In this document: positions 50,516 to 60,716 of the stretch, piece by piece | How the letters are laid out: every line of letters begins with the position of its first letter | Numbering within the stretch: the first letter of the stretch is position 1 | Assembly (NCBI RefSeq): GCF_002760655.1 | Contig: NZ_PDOC01000006.1 | Span: 236,313 to 300,312, forward strand | Source: Massilia eurypsychrophila | GTDB taxonomy: Bacteria; Pseudomonadota; Gammaproteobacteria; Burkholderiales; Burkholderiaceae_D | Length of the DNA: 64,000 nucleotides | Direction: 5' to 3' | Translations under genes and position numbers: made by a program | Notes under the pieces: generated by a model | The model's database searches: none | Told to the model about the DNA's origin: nothing | The model's input: the letters and a program-made list of their open reading frames with translations, nothing else

Positions 50516-51334
50516 ATGACAAATCGCCTGCCCACCTATTTCGTCTCTCACGGCGGTGGTCCATGGCCGTTCATGAAGGACCAGTACGGCGCCACCTACG
50601 ACCAGCTGGAGCGGTCGCTGGCCGACATCCCGCGCCAGGTCGGCGCGCGGCCGAAGGCGGTGCTGCTGGTCAGCAGCCACTGGGAAGAGGACGAGTTCAT
50701 GGTGTCCTCTAGCGAGGCGCCCGGGATGATCTACGATTACGGCGGCTTCCCGCCGCACACTTACCAGGTGCAGTATCCGGCGCCCGGTTCGCCGCAGCTG
50801 GCGCAGCGGGTGGTGCAGCTGGCCGCGGCGGGCGGCCACGCGGTGACGCAGGATCCGCTGCGCGGCTTCGATCACGGCACGTTTTCGATGCTGTACCCGG
50901 TGTATCCGGCGGCCGACATGCCGGTGGTGCAGTTGTCGATCCGGCACGGCTACGATCCGCAGACCCACATCGACATCGGCCGCGCGCTGTCGCCGCTGCG
51001 TGACGAGGGCGTGCTCATCATCGGTAGCGGGCTCAGTTTTCACAACTTGCGCCAGTTCGGGCCGGGCGGCAAGCAGGCGTCACATGCCTTCGACGCGTGG
51101 CTGCAGCACGTGCTGCTCAAGCTGACGCCGGCCGAGCGCAGCGTCGCCATGCTGCACTAGAGCGAGGCGCCGTATGCGCGCATTGCCCATCCGCGCGAAG
51201 ACCACCTGGTGCCGCTGATGGTGGCGCTCGGCGCGGCCGACGGCGAGGCGGCCAGCTGCGTGTATCACGAAGACGATTTCTTCGGCAATCTGGCGGTGTC
51301 GAGTTTCCGGTTCGGGGCCGCGGCGACCCAATAG
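50516..51334 (+). pseudogene. ygiD: 4,5-DOPA-type class III extradiol dioxygenase (YgiD-like) with internal amber stop
   Basis: The first 214 codons give a LigB-like protein: SHGGGPWPFM, SSHWEED, GFDHGTFSMLYP, LIIGSGLSFHNLR, with the expected His metal ligands. TAG at 51158-51160 stops the frame, but the same frame then reads SEAPYARIAHPREDHLVPLM and ends at 51334. That is the normal C-terminus, including the conserved HPREDHL His. Relatives have Trp-x-x-Ala-Pro there, so TGG to TAG is likely. It is a recent nonsense mutation, a sequencing error, or suppressed. Ribosome site AAGGAG. Confidence 0.85.
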
Positions 51335-51366
51335 CGCGCATGGCGAAATCGCACGGCAAAACAACC

Positions 51367-51790
51367 GGGGTCAGTGCCGCAAAACGACTGGGGTCAGTGA
51401 CGGCAAACGCACACGAGCTGGACTGTGCTCCGGATAGGCAGCACCCCGATTGGTGGATGAGGCGGTGTGCGATTGCCGGCCCGAACGCGGGGCCCGGTGG
51501 ACGGATGAGGCCGTGTGCGATTGCCCGGCACTGACTCCGGGTGGAGAGGAACAAACGTCACGTTGTGCCGCTGTGGCGGACGGTGTTGGCGACCGGGGGC
51601 AGCGACCGGGGTCAGTGCCGGCAAACGGACACAAGCTGGACTGTACTGAGGACCGGCAGCACCAATCATGGATGAGGCCGTGTGCGATTGCCGGCACTGA
51701 CCCCGGGTGGTCAGACCCCGGGTGGGCACTGACCCCGGGGGGAGAGCAACAAATGGCGCGTTGTGCCGCTGTGGCGGACGGTGTTAGGTG
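51367..51790. repeat. Tandemly duplicated GGGGTCAGTG repeat region
   Basis: Two copies of a roughly 200-nt block follow the dioxygenase. Shared pieces are GGGGTCAGTG (51367, 51390, 51608), ACAAGCTGGACTGT or ACACGAGCTGGACTGT, GATGAGGCCGTGTGCGATTG, and CGTTGTGCCGCTGTGGCGGA (near 51560 and 51759). The second copy is bounded by GGGGTCAGTGCCGG (51608) and CCGGCACTGACCCC (51691-51704). No gene is supported in 51335-51783. Confidence 0.75.
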
Positions 51791-52731
51791 CCGCGTTTGC
51801 CGCGCGCGGAATTGGCCGCTTTTTCGGCGGCGATCGCCGCAGCTTTCGCCGCCTTCTCGGCCATCATGGCGGCATGCTCGGCCAGCGCCCTGGTGCGCGT
51901 TTCCGGCGTTTCCAGGCTGATCCGGCCCAGCACGCCGGTGCGGTAATCCTGCAGGAAGGTGTGCGCCGCTTTCTCGAAATCGAGGTCGCCACCCTTCTGC
52001 CGGTAGCCGCGCCGCGCCGCCACGCCTTCGACCACCGAGATGCCGTCGATGCCCTCGGTCGCAAAACCGTAGCGCGCCGTCAGCAGGTGCGGATAGCGCG
52101 CCAGCAGCACGTCGGCCAGGTAGACCGCCACCTCGTCTTCGATCAGCGCGTTTGAACCGATCGCGTGGCTGGCGGCAAGCATCAGGCCGTCGCTGGCGAG
52201 CGCGATCTTCGGCCACAGCATGCCGGGCGTGTCGACCAGGATGATGTTCTTGCCAAGGTAGAGCTTCTGCTGCATCTTCGTCACGGCCGGCTCGTCGCCC
52301 ACTTTCGCCACTTTTTTCTTCAGCAGCGCATTCATCAAGGTCGATTTGCCAACGTTGGGAATGCCCATGATCATGATGCGCAGCGGCTTGGTCGGCACGC
52401 CCCGGTGCGGCGCCAGCGACAGGCACAGGTCGGGAATGCGGGCGACGTCGGCCGGCTTCTTGGTCGTCATCGGATAGGCGGTGACGCCTTCCTGGGCGTC
52501 GTACCAGGCGCTCCACGCAGCGGTCGCCACCGGATCGGCAAGGTCGACCTTGTTGAGGATCTTCAGGCAGGGACGCTGGCGGAACAGGCGCAGCTCTTCA
52601 ACCATCGGATTGCAGCTCGCCTCGGGCAGGCGCGCATCCAGCACCTCGATGACCAGGTCGGTGTTCTCCATCTGCTCGGCCGCCTTCTTGCGGGCGGCGT
52701 TCATGTGGCCCGGGTACCATTGTATCGACAT
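51784..52731 (-). CDS. ylqF: Ribosome biogenesis GTPase YlqF/RbgA
   Basis: A 315-residue circularly permuted GTPase. The G4 motif NKVD (about 60) comes before G1 GIPNVGKST (about 121-129), then G2-like Thr and G3 DTPG. The N-terminus IQWYPGHMNAARKK is diagnostic. The C-terminal domain ends in an Ala/Lys-rich tail likely to touch RNA. RbgA matures the 50S subunit; this is cytoplasmic. The stop lies right at the edge of the repeat block. Monocistronic. Confidence 0.93.
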   Translation of the reverse strand: MSIQWYPGHMNAARKKAAEQMENTDLVIEVLDARLPEASCNPMVEELRLFRQRPCLKILNKVDLADPVATAAWSAWYDAQEGVTAYPMTTKKPADVARIPDLCLSLAPHRGVPTKPLRIMIMGIPNVGKSTLMNALLKKKVAKVGDEPAVTKMQQKLYLGKNIILVDTPGMLWPKIALASDGLMLAASHAIGSNALIEDEVAVYLADVLLARYPHLLTARYGFATEGIDGISVVEGVAARRGYRQKGGDLDFEKAAHTFLQDYRTGVLGRISLETPETRTRALAEHAAMMAEKAAKAAAIAAEKAANSARGKRGT

Positions 52732-52890
52732 GCTGTGCTTTCAAATTCTCGAATAATGGCGCTATTTTACGGGTTCGCACCGTTCCGGGCGCGAATCGAT
52801 TTTCGTGCACCGCCATCGGGAGATTGATCCGCCACAACAAGTTGGCTTACGGAAAGAAGAACAATAGACCCACCAACGGAGGGTCAAGCC

Positions 52891-53115
52891 ATGAACGCAC
52901 TGAAACATATGAAATTCATTTTCGGCGTTGTACTGCTCGCGGCAGTGGGCATCGCGCTCATGCCGCAGCGCCCGGTCACGCCGGCACAGCCAGCCGCGCG
53001 CGCCACCGCGCCGCAGCCGGTGCAGGTTGTCGTCGTCAAGGGCAAGCGCATGACCGATGTCGAAAAGCGCGCTGCGCTCAACGCCGAACCGCGGCCGGAA
53101 ACGAACGGCAGCTAG
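52891..53115 (+). CDS. Small membrane-anchored or secreted protein, unknown
   Basis: A 74-residue protein with a hydrophobic N-terminal segment (about 7-25, MKFIFGVVLLAAVGIALM), a Pro/Ala-rich linker and a short basic end (VVVKGKRMTDVEKRAALNAE). ACGGAGGG lies 7 nt upstream of the ATG, a good ribosome site. A second in-frame ATG starts MKFIFG. No family is known. It stands alone. Confidence 0.55.
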   Translation: MNALKHMKFIFGVVLLAAVGIALMPQRPVTPAQPAARATAPQPVQVVVVKGKRMTDVEKRAALNAEPRPETNGS

Positions 53116-53145
53116 CCGAGCCGCAGCGGCCCCGCCGCTACGGTG

Positions 53146-53388
53146 TTACATGTCGTGCACGGTAGCCGTGCGTCGCAGGCCGCGCACCAGCGGCGCGCCG
53201 GCGCTCGAGCTGCCGGCATCGGACAGTTCCGAGCGCCCACCGCGCCGGCCGCCCCTCACCCACTCGATGGTCCAGCCGCTCGGCGTGCCGCCGGCGTTGC
53301 CGCACTGGCCGCCCGCAGCCGGCGTGGCGCTCCTGACCTCGCGCGTGCACATGCCGAAGTTGACCAACGCGTGGCCGACCGCGCGACC
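53146..53388 (-). pseudogene. Truncated duplicate of the secreted hydrolase-like gene at 54.6-55.5 kb
   Basis: Starting right after the stop of the 409-residue gene, and in its frame, the minus strand reads GRAVGHALVNFGMCTREVR, then CGNAGGTPSGWTIEWV and APLVRGLRRT. This matches IGYTLANYG, CGNADGTAQTGWNIKWV and EPLVRDLRTT in the gene at 54608-55486. Only about 80 residues remain, without the nucleophile part or the C-terminus. It is a degraded second copy or the scar of a duplication. An ATG exists at 53367 but no ribosome site is evident. Confidence 0.75.
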
Positions 53389-54618
53389 TTAGGGCTGGTT
53401 CGCCGCCGCTTCGGTGCACGCGCCTGGCGGCAGCGGCGCGGCGGGATCGGCAGCGGCGAGCGCCTGACGCGCCTGGCGCAGGTCCTTGCCGAATTCGGCC
53501 AGGTAGCGGCTGCGCTCCTCGCTTTGCCATTCGGCGTCGGAAAACGCCGTCAGCGGGTGCGGCTTGCCGACGAAGGCGCGGCCTTCGAGGCGCGGCATCA
53601 AGGCGCGGTCCGGATCGGCGTCTTCCTTGAGCAGGTAGCCGTCGACGTCGCGCAAGGTCAGCGGCAGCGCCGGCTGGCCGTCGCGCAGCAGCTTGCCGAA
53701 CGTGGTCAGGCGCACCTCGCGCTGCCCCGCAGCCAGCACGTCGTTGAAGGTGGCCAGCGCGAACGGGCGGCCATTGGCGTCGTCGACGCGGCCGGTGACG
53801 ACGTAACGGCCGGCGCGCCGTACGTCGGCGGTCAGGTAGAAATTGAGCGAGCCGTCTTCGACCGCCTCGCGCACCTGGCCGCTCCAGGTGGCCGGCAGTT
53901 CGGGCGAATAGATGATATCGAACATGACCGCGCCGGCGCGCCCGGCCACGGTGAAGCGCACGTCGGTGCGGATGGTGCCGTTGAAGCTGGCCAGCGCGCT
54001 CTGGTTCGGCGCCAGCACCGCGGCAAACGCGCCGTCGCCGGCGACCGGATCGGCGAGAGTGCCGTCGTCGGCAAACGCCAGCTGCACTTGCGCGCCCGGA
54101 CGCGCGCCGTTGAACGCCATGCCTTGCGCCAGCGCGCGCGTGACAACCAGCGGCAGCACACGGCCGTCGGCGTCGACGGCACGCAGCGAAAACGCCACCG
54201 CTTCGCCGGCGGCCATGTAGACGCGCGACTGCGAGGTCTGGATCTGCACTTTCAGGTCGCTGCCGCCGCCCTCCAGGCGCATCGGGTTCGCCTCGGTGAC
54301 CGGCGCGTTCGGATAGACCTGGTCGGGTTGCTCGGCGATGGGGCGCGACGTGTGCGGATACCTGCTGCTGGCAAGGTAGCTGCAATAGGTATGCTCGACC
54401 AGCTGCAGGTTTTGCGCCAGCAGCTGCCGGCGCGAGGGCGCCGGCAGCGCGCTCGCCACCGGCACTGGCCCGGGCGGCAGCGGCGCGCGCGCCATCGACG
54501 TGGCGAGCGGAACCGCGGCCGGCATGGACGCGGCGCGATCGTCGCCATGCACCAGCCAGGCGACGATGGCCAGCGCGGCGATGGCCAGCACCGGCAGCAG
54601 GCGTTTTTTAAAGCGCAC
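53389..54618 (-). CDS. Exported protein with beta-domain, unknown (choice-of-anchor X-like)
   Basis: A 409-residue protein with an N-terminal hydrophobic anchor (residues 6-24, LLPVLAIAALAIVAWLV) and a Pro/Ala linker. Ig-like beta segments follow, with AFADDGTLADPVAGDGAFAA resembling the DDG-x-GD-x-AGDG-x-Y loop of choice-of-anchor X proteins. Two Cys are visible (HTYCSYL, GACTEA). Its ATG overlaps the end of the upstream hydrolase-like gene by 11 nt, so the two are made together. It may act as chaperone, anchor or inhibitor for it; that is inference. Confidence 0.6.
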   Translation of the reverse strand: MRFKKRLLPVLAIAALAIVAWLVHGDDRAASMPAAVPLATSMARAPLPPGPVPVASALPAPSRRQLLAQNLQLVEHTYCSYLASSRYPHTSRPIAEQPDQVYPNAPVTEANPMRLEGGGSDLKVQIQTSQSRVYMAAGEAVAFSLRAVDADGRVLPLVVTRALAQGMAFNGARPGAQVQLAFADDGTLADPVAGDGAFAAVLAPNQSALASFNGTIRTDVRFTVAGRAGAVMFDIIYSPELPATWSGQVREAVEDGSLNFYLTADVRRAGRYVVTGRVDDANGRPFALATFNDVLAAGQREVRLTTFGKLLRDGQPALPLTLRDVDGYLLKEDADPDRALMPRLEGRAFVGKPHPLTAFSDAEWQSEERSRYLAEFGKDLRQARQALAAADPAAPLPPGACTEAAANQP

Positions 54619-55486
54619 TGACCACCATCGTCGATCGCATGACCGAGACGATGCCCGCCCAGTTACCGCGATTCGAATGGCTGTACGCCTCCTGGTCGTC
54701 GCGGAACAGCACGTAGTGGTAACTCCACTTCGGCACGCCGTCGTCGTTGACGGCGCTGCCCATCGTCAGGTCGGTGCACCACCAGTCGCGCGGGTTGCAA
54801 TAAGCGCGGCCGGCCGTGCCCGACACGGCGCCGGCGCTGTGATATGGCACCACCTCGTCGTCCTGGCCGGGCAGCAGGCCCGAATACGCGGTGCCCCTGG
54901 CGCCGGCGTACATGTAGAACCAGACGAAGCGCGTGCTGTTGTGGTTGTACATGGCGCGCGCGGTAGTGGTCCTGAGGTCGCGCACCAGCGGCTCGCCGGT
55001 GGTCCACGCGCCGGCATCGGCCAGTTCGGTGCCGCCGGCAGCGCCCGCCGCGGCCAGCACCCACTTGATGTTCCAGCCGGTCTGCGCGGTGCCGTCGGCG
55101 TTGCCGCACACGCCGGCGGCATTCGGCGCCGCGTTCTTCTTCATGCGGGTGGAGCCGCCGTAGTTGGCCAAGGTGTAGCCGATCATCAGGTCGCCGGCGC
55201 TCTGGCTGGCGATGTAGCACCAGTTGGCGCCGGTGCAGAAGCAGTCGAGCGCGTCGCGGATCTTGCCATTTTGCGTCGCGATGCTGTTGTAGCCGTCCCA
55301 GTTGACGGCCTTCTTGTTGACGCCGGCGTCGGTGCTGGCCGGGCCCCAGTAGCCAAAGTTGTTGTAGTCGCCGACCACGCCGCCGGCGCCGCGGCCGTTG
55401 ATCCACAGCGAGTAGTTGGTGGCGCTGGCGATGGCGGCGACAGAGAACAGCGAAAGGCACACCAGCAGACGCAGAAATCGGTTCAT
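54608..55486 (-). CDS. Secreted alpha/beta-hydrolase-like protein
   Basis: A 292-residue protein with a signal peptide (1-22, ending ASA). The segment CYIASQSAGDLMIGYTLANYG looks like a nucleophile elbow (Ser-Gln-Ser-Ala-Gly). DDEVVPYHSAG looks like the acid loop, and the His in WSYHYVLF is a candidate third residue. Many Cys (CFCTG, NWCY, VCGN, YCNPRDWWC) suggest disulfides. A lipase or esterase role is plausible but unproven. The gene heads a two-gene operon, and a partial duplicate lies beyond the second gene. Confidence 0.65.
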   Translation of the reverse strand: MNRFLRLLVCLSLFSVAAIASATNYSLWINGRGAGGVVGDYNNFGYWGPASTDAGVNKKAVNWDGYNSIATQNGKIRDALDCFCTGANWCYIASQSAGDLMIGYTLANYGGSTRMKKNAAPNAAGVCGNADGTAQTGWNIKWVLAAAGAAGGTELADAGAWTTGEPLVRDLRTTTARAMYNHNSTRFVWFYMYAGARGTAYSGLLPGQDDEVVPYHSAGAVSGTAGRAYCNPRDWWCTDLTMGSAVNDDGVPKWSYHYVLFRDDQEAYSHSNRGNWAGIVSVMRSTMVVSAL

Positions 55487-55644
55487 TTATTTCTCCTCAG
55501 GCGAAGCTGCGAAGGCCCGGACGCGGCAATCCGGGCGGGAAAATAAACGAACGAACAGGCCGGCCGCTGAGATCAAATCTACGCGGCGATATCGGTGAAG
55601 TCAACGGCGCGCGATTGCGGCGTTGGCCCGGTGTGGTTTTTGTT

Positions 55645-56574
55645 CTAGTCCAGCTCGGCGAGCGCCTTGACGTGCGCGACCACGCTGCGCCCCAGCGCCG
55701 ACAGGTTGTAGCCGCCTTCGAGGCAACTGACGATGCGCCCGTGCGCGTACAGGCGGGCAATGGCCATCAGTTCGCGCGTGATCCAGGCATAGTCCGCTTC
55801 GACCAGGCACATTTCGCCGAGGTCGTCTTCGCGGTGGGCGTCGAAGCCAGCCGAGATGAACAGCATCTCCGGCTTGAACGCATGCAGCGCCGGCAGCCAG
55901 TGCTCCTGCACCAGCTTGCGCACGACGTCGCCATTGCTGTGCGCCGGCACCGGGATGTTGACCTGGTTGGCCGTTTCCGGTTCCGGCTCGCTGTACGGAT
56001 AGAACGGGTGCTGGAAGAAACTGGCCATCAGCACGCGCGGATCGTCGCGGAACGATTCGGCCGTGCCGTTGCCGTGATGGACGTCGAAGTCGATGATCGC
56101 CACCCGCTTCAGGCCGTGCGAGTCGAGCGCGTGCAGCGCGGCCAGCGCGACGTTGTTAAACAGGCAGAAGCCCATCGGACTGCCTGGCCGGGCGTGGTGG
56201 CCCGGCGGGCGCACCGCGCAGAAGGCGTTGGCGATGTCGCCGGCGATCACGGCGTCGGTGGCGGCCATCGCCGCGCCGGCCGCGCGCAGCGCCGCCTGGT
56301 AGCTGTGCTCGTTGATCAGGGTGTCGGCGTCGAGCGGATAGTATTCGCCCGGGCCGGGCAAATTGTCGCGCACCAGGGCGATCGCCGCGGCGCTGTGGTT
56401 GCGCATCACGGCCGGCAATTCGGCCAGCGGGGCGTCGCGCCGTTCGAGCAGGCTGCCGATGCCGGAGCGGATCAGCTGATCGTCGATCGCGCGCAGGCGC
56501 TCCGGCGACTCGGGGTGCCACTCGCCCATCTCGTGGCGCAGGCAGTCCGGATGGCTATAAATGGCTGTGGTCAT
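55645..56574 (-). CDS. Histone-deacetylase-family amidohydrolase
   Basis: A 309-residue zinc enzyme of the HDAC/acetoin-utilisation/acetylpolyamine amidohydrolase superfamily. Motifs are HPESPERL, RPPGHHA (catalytic His pair), DFDVHHGNGT (zinc Asp and His), SAGFDAHREDDLG (zinc Asp) and CLEGGYN (Tyr position). It resembles class II HDAC-like bacterial deacetylases. The substrate may be an acetyl-lysine or acetylpolyamine and is not decidable here. Monocistronic. Confidence 0.92.
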   Translation of the reverse strand: MTTAIYSHPDCLRHEMGEWHPESPERLRAIDDQLIRSGIGSLLERRDAPLAELPAVMRNHSAAAIALVRDNLPGPGEYYPLDADTLINEHSYQAALRAAGAAMAATDAVIAGDIANAFCAVRPPGHHARPGSPMGFCLFNNVALAALHALDSHGLKRVAIIDFDVHHGNGTAESFRDDPRVLMASFFQHPFYPYSEPEPETANQVNIPVPAHSNGDVVRKLVQEHWLPALHAFKPEMLFISAGFDAHREDDLGEMCLVEADYAWITRELMAIARLYAHGRIVSCLEGGYNLSALGRSVVAHVKALAELD

Positions 56575-56760
56575 GTTCCTGGGGTGAGGTTGCCGGTTCT
56601 CATCAAAATCGCACCGCGTTGCTGTTCTCGAATAGAATCATTTACAGCGAAGTGATGAAGAATGAAAAATTGTCCGAATGACGCTAATCTACCATCCATC
56701 CCGATGTTTCGCTCGGCGTGCAGGCGCGGCACCAATTAATCAGTTCAACAAAGACAACAC

Positions 56761-57681
<921 letters not shown>

Positions 57682-57690
57682 CGACCCTGG

Positions 57691-58689
57691 ATGGCGGCGC
57701 GCTTGACACAATGGGCTGAACGGGCCGGCAACCGCTGGCTGTTCAAGCAGCGCGAGCGCGAGAGCGGCGAAGTGTACCTGCACCGGCGCCGCGTCTTCAT
57801 CCTGCCGACCAAGGCCGGGCTCGGCTATGCCGGCATGCTGCTGGTGCTGCTGGTGGGCGCCACCAACTACAGCCTGGGCCTCGGCTTCGGCCTGACCTTC
57901 CTGCTCGGCAGCTGCGCGCTGGTCGACATGTACCTCACGTACCGCAACCTCGGCCAGCTGCACCTGCGGCCCGGGCGCGCGGCCAGCGTGTTCGCCGGCG
58001 AGGAAGCGCGCTTCGAGCTGCACCTGGTGAACCGCACGCGGCTCGACCGCTACGCGATCGGCGTCGATTTTGCCGGCCACGACGGCCCGCGCTACCTGGC
58101 CGACGCGCCCGCCGGCGCCGGCGCGGCGCTGCAGCTGACCACCGCCACCGAGCAGCGCGGCTGGCTGCGCGCGCCGCGGGTGCGCCTGGTGACGCGCTTT
58201 CCGCTTGGCCTGTTTCGCGCCTGGAGCTACTGGCAGCCGGACCTGCGGGTGCTGGTGTATCCGTTCCCGGAGCCGGAAGCGCCGCCGCTGCCGATGGGCG
58301 GCAGCGCGCGCGCGGGCGGGCGCGGCAGCGGCGGCGACGACGACTTCGCCGGCATCCGCAGCTACCAGCCGGGCGACTCGATGCGCAGCCTGGCGTGGCG
58401 CCAGATCGCCCGGCTCGACCCCGCCTATGGCGGCCAGCTGGTGACCAAGCATTTCGAAGGCGGCGCGAGCGACGAACTGGTGCTCGACTTTAACGCGCTG
58501 CCGGCGCACATCGACGTCGAGCTGCGCCTGTCGCGCATGACGCGCTGGGTGCTGCAGGCCGAACAGCGCGCGCTGCCGTACGCGATGCGCATCGGCGCGC
58601 ACCACTTCAAGGCCGGCATCGGCGCGGCGCACCGGGCCGCGTGCCTGCAGGCGCTGGCGCTGCACGGCCTGGCCGCGGAGGCGCCATGA
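57691..58689 (+). CDS. DUF58 membrane protein
   Basis: A 332-residue protein with two membrane helices near residues 45-90 (GLGYAGMLLVLLVGATNYSLGLGFGLTFLLGS). A beta-rich region and the DUF58 core follow, with DDFAGIRSYQPGDSMRSLAWRQIAR (Arg-x-Tyr-x-x-Gly-Asp pattern) and DELVLDFNALP, related to VWA folds. DUF58 proteins are regular partners of MoxR ATPases. The first ATG at 57691 lies 9 nt after the MoxR stop. Its end overlaps tgpA as ATGA. Confidence 0.88.
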   Translation: MAARLTQWAERAGNRWLFKQRERESGEVYLHRRRVFILPTKAGLGYAGMLLVLLVGATNYSLGLGFGLTFLLGSCALVDMYLTYRNLGQLHLRPGRAASVFAGEEARFELHLVNRTRLDRYAIGVDFAGHDGPRYLADAPAGAGAALQLTTATEQRGWLRAPRVRLVTRFPLGLFRAWSYWQPDLRVLVYPFPEPEAPPLPMGGSARAGGRGSGGDDDFAGIRSYQPGDSMRSLAWRQIARLDPAYGGQLVTKHFEGGASDELVLDFNALPAHIDVELRLSRMTRWVLQAEQRALPYAMRIGAHHFKAGIGAAHRAACLQALALHGLAAEAP

Positions 58690-60716
58690 AGGCGGCCCCG
58701 CTGGCGGCGCTCGGCGGCCGGCTGGCCGGCTTCGCCGCGCGCCTGCCGCGCGACAAGACCGACACCTTGCTGCTGCTGGCGGCGGCGCTGCTGGTGCTGG
58801 CGCCGCATGCGCTGCACCTGCCGCTGTGGGTGTCGACCTTGTGCGCGGTGACCCTGGCGTGGCGCGTGGTGATCACGGTGCGCGGCCAGCGCCTGCCGCC
58901 GTCGCTGGTGCTGCTGCCGCTGGCGGCGGCGTCGATGGCCGGCGTCTGGCTGACCTACAACACGCTGCTGGGGCGCGACGCCGGGGTCGCCATGCTGGTG
59001 CTGCTGGTGGCCTTCAAGATGCTCGAGATGCGCGCGCGGCGCGACCTGTTCGTGGTGGTGTTCCTGTGCTTTTTCCTGCTGCTGACGACCTTCTTCTACG
59101 CCCAGGGCATCGGCACCGCCTTGATGATGGGCGCCTCGGTGGCGGTGCTGCTGGCCGCCCAGCTGTCGTTCCAGTTCACCGGCGAGCTGCCGCCGCTGGG
59201 GCGGCGCCTGTGGCTCGGCGCGCGCACGGTGCTGTTCGCGCTGCCGCTGGCGGCGCTGCTGTTTTTCCTCTTCCCGCGCATGCAGGGGCCGCTGTGGGGC
59301 ATGCCGGGCGACGCCATGTCCGGCCGCACCGGCATGTCGAACAGCATGGCGCCGGGCAGCATGGCGAGCCTGGCGCAGTCCGACGAGACGGCCTTCCAGG
59401 TGCGCTTCATCGACCCGCCGCCGTCGCACGCGCTGCTGTACTGGCGCGGCCTGGTGCTGGGCGAGTTCGACGGGCGCACCTGGACCCAGCTGCCGCGCGA
59501 ACGCGGCGCCGGCCAGGCAGTCGCCGGCGCGCTGATGCGCGGGCGCGCGATCCGCCACCAGATCACGCTCGAACCGAGCGGGCAGCGCTGGCTGTTCGCG
59601 CTCGACCTGCCGGCCGCGCCGCCGCAGGTGGCCGGCCACGCCAGCTCGGTGTCGGCCGAGCAGGAGATGTCGGCGGCCTATCCGATCGACACGCGGGTGC
59701 GCTACGACGCCGTGTCGCACCCCGGCTACAGCCTGCAGGCCGGCGCCGAACTGGCCGGCGCGGCGCGCTGGCTGGCGCTGCCGTTCGGCGCCAATCCGCG
59801 CGCGCTGGCCGCCGGCGAGGCGCTGCGCGGCCACGCCGACCCGTTCGACCGCGTGCGCGCGGTGCTGCGCGGCTTTCGCGAGGATACCTTCGTCTACACG
59901 ATGGAGCCGCCGCTGCTGGGACGGCACACGGTCGACGAATTCCTGTTCAAGACGAAGGCCGGCTTTTGCGAGCACTACGCCAGCGCGTTCGTGTTCCTGA
60001 TGCGCGCCGCCGGCGTGCCGGCGCGGGTGGTGACCGGCTACCAGGGCGGCGAAGTCAATCCGGTCGACGGCTTCCTGACGGTGCGCCAGTCGGACGCGCA
60101 TGCGTGGGCCGAAGTGTGGGTCGCCGGGCGCGGCTGGCTGCGGGTCGATCCGACCGCCGCGGTGGCGCCGGAGCGGGTGCAGCGGCCGTTGGCGCGCGCG
60201 CCGTCGCGCATGAACCGCTTCGGCATCAGCGCGCTCGACGACCTGATGAACTTCGATGCCGGCAACAGCGCGCTGCTGACCCAGCTGCGCTACGAATGGA
60301 GCGCGTTGAACAATGGCTGGAACCAGTGGGTGCTGAACTACACGCCGGAGCGCCAGCGCGGCGTGCTCGATTCGTTCGCCGCCGGCCTGGTCAGCGTCAA
60401 GACGCTGGCGGCGCTGGCGGTGCTGCTGGCGCTGCTGGTGGCCGCGCACGTGCGGCGCAACCGGCCCCGGCACGATCCGATCGATGCGCTATACTCGGCG
60501 CTGTGCCTGCAGCTGGGCCGGCTTGGGCTGGCGCGTGCCGCCGACGAAGGCCCCAACGACTATCGCGCGCGGATCGACTCGGCCCGCCTCGAGCCGCGCC
60601 AGAAAGACGCGGCGGCTCAATTCCTGCGCCTCTACAGCGCCTATAAATACGGCGCCCAGCCATCCGATCCGGGGCTGGCCGCCACCCTGAAAAGTCTGCT
60701 GATAAAATTCCGATGA
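58686..60716 (+). CDS. tgpA: TgpA-like membrane transglutaminase (DUF3488)
   Basis: A 676-residue protein. The N-terminal part has about six membrane helices (35-190, DUF3488). A periplasmic transglutaminase-like domain follows, with the triad Cys in TKAGFCEHYASAF, His in SDAHAWAEVWV and Asp in RVDPTAAVA. One more helix and a DUF4129-like tail close it. Pseudomonas TgpA is essential and periplasmic; its true substrate is unknown. The ATG at 58686 overlaps the DUF58 stop by 4 nt, and its own stop overlaps mltB by 4 nt. Confidence 0.92.
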   Translation: MKAAPLAALGGRLAGFAARLPRDKTDTLLLLAAALLVLAPHALHLPLWVSTLCAVTLAWRVVITVRGQRLPPSLVLLPLAAASMAGVWLTYNTLLGRDAGVAMLVLLVAFKMLEMRARRDLFVVVFLCFFLLLTTFFYAQGIGTALMMGASVAVLLAAQLSFQFTGELPPLGRRLWLGARTVLFALPLAALLFFLFPRMQGPLWGMPGDAMSGRTGMSNSMAPGSMASLAQSDETAFQVRFIDPPPSHALLYWRGLVLGEFDGRTWTQLPRERGAGQAVAGALMRGRAIRHQITLEPSGQRWLFALDLPAAPPQVAGHASSVSAEQEMSAAYPIDTRVRYDAVSHPGYSLQAGAELAGAARWLALPFGANPRALAAGEALRGHADPFDRVRAVLRGFREDTFVYTMEPPLLGRHTVDEFLFKTKAGFCEHYASAFVFLMRAAGVPARVVTGYQGGEVNPVDGFLTVRQSDAHAWAEVWVAGRGWLRVDPTAAVAPERVQRPLARAPSRMNRFGISALDDLMNFDAGNSALLTQLRYEWSALNNGWNQWVLNYTPERQRGVLDSFAAGLVSVKTLAALAVLLALLVAAHVRRNRPRHDPIDALYSALCLQLGRLGLARAADEGPNDYRARIDSARLEPRQKDAAAQFLRLYSAYKYGAQPSDPGLAATLKSLLIKFR

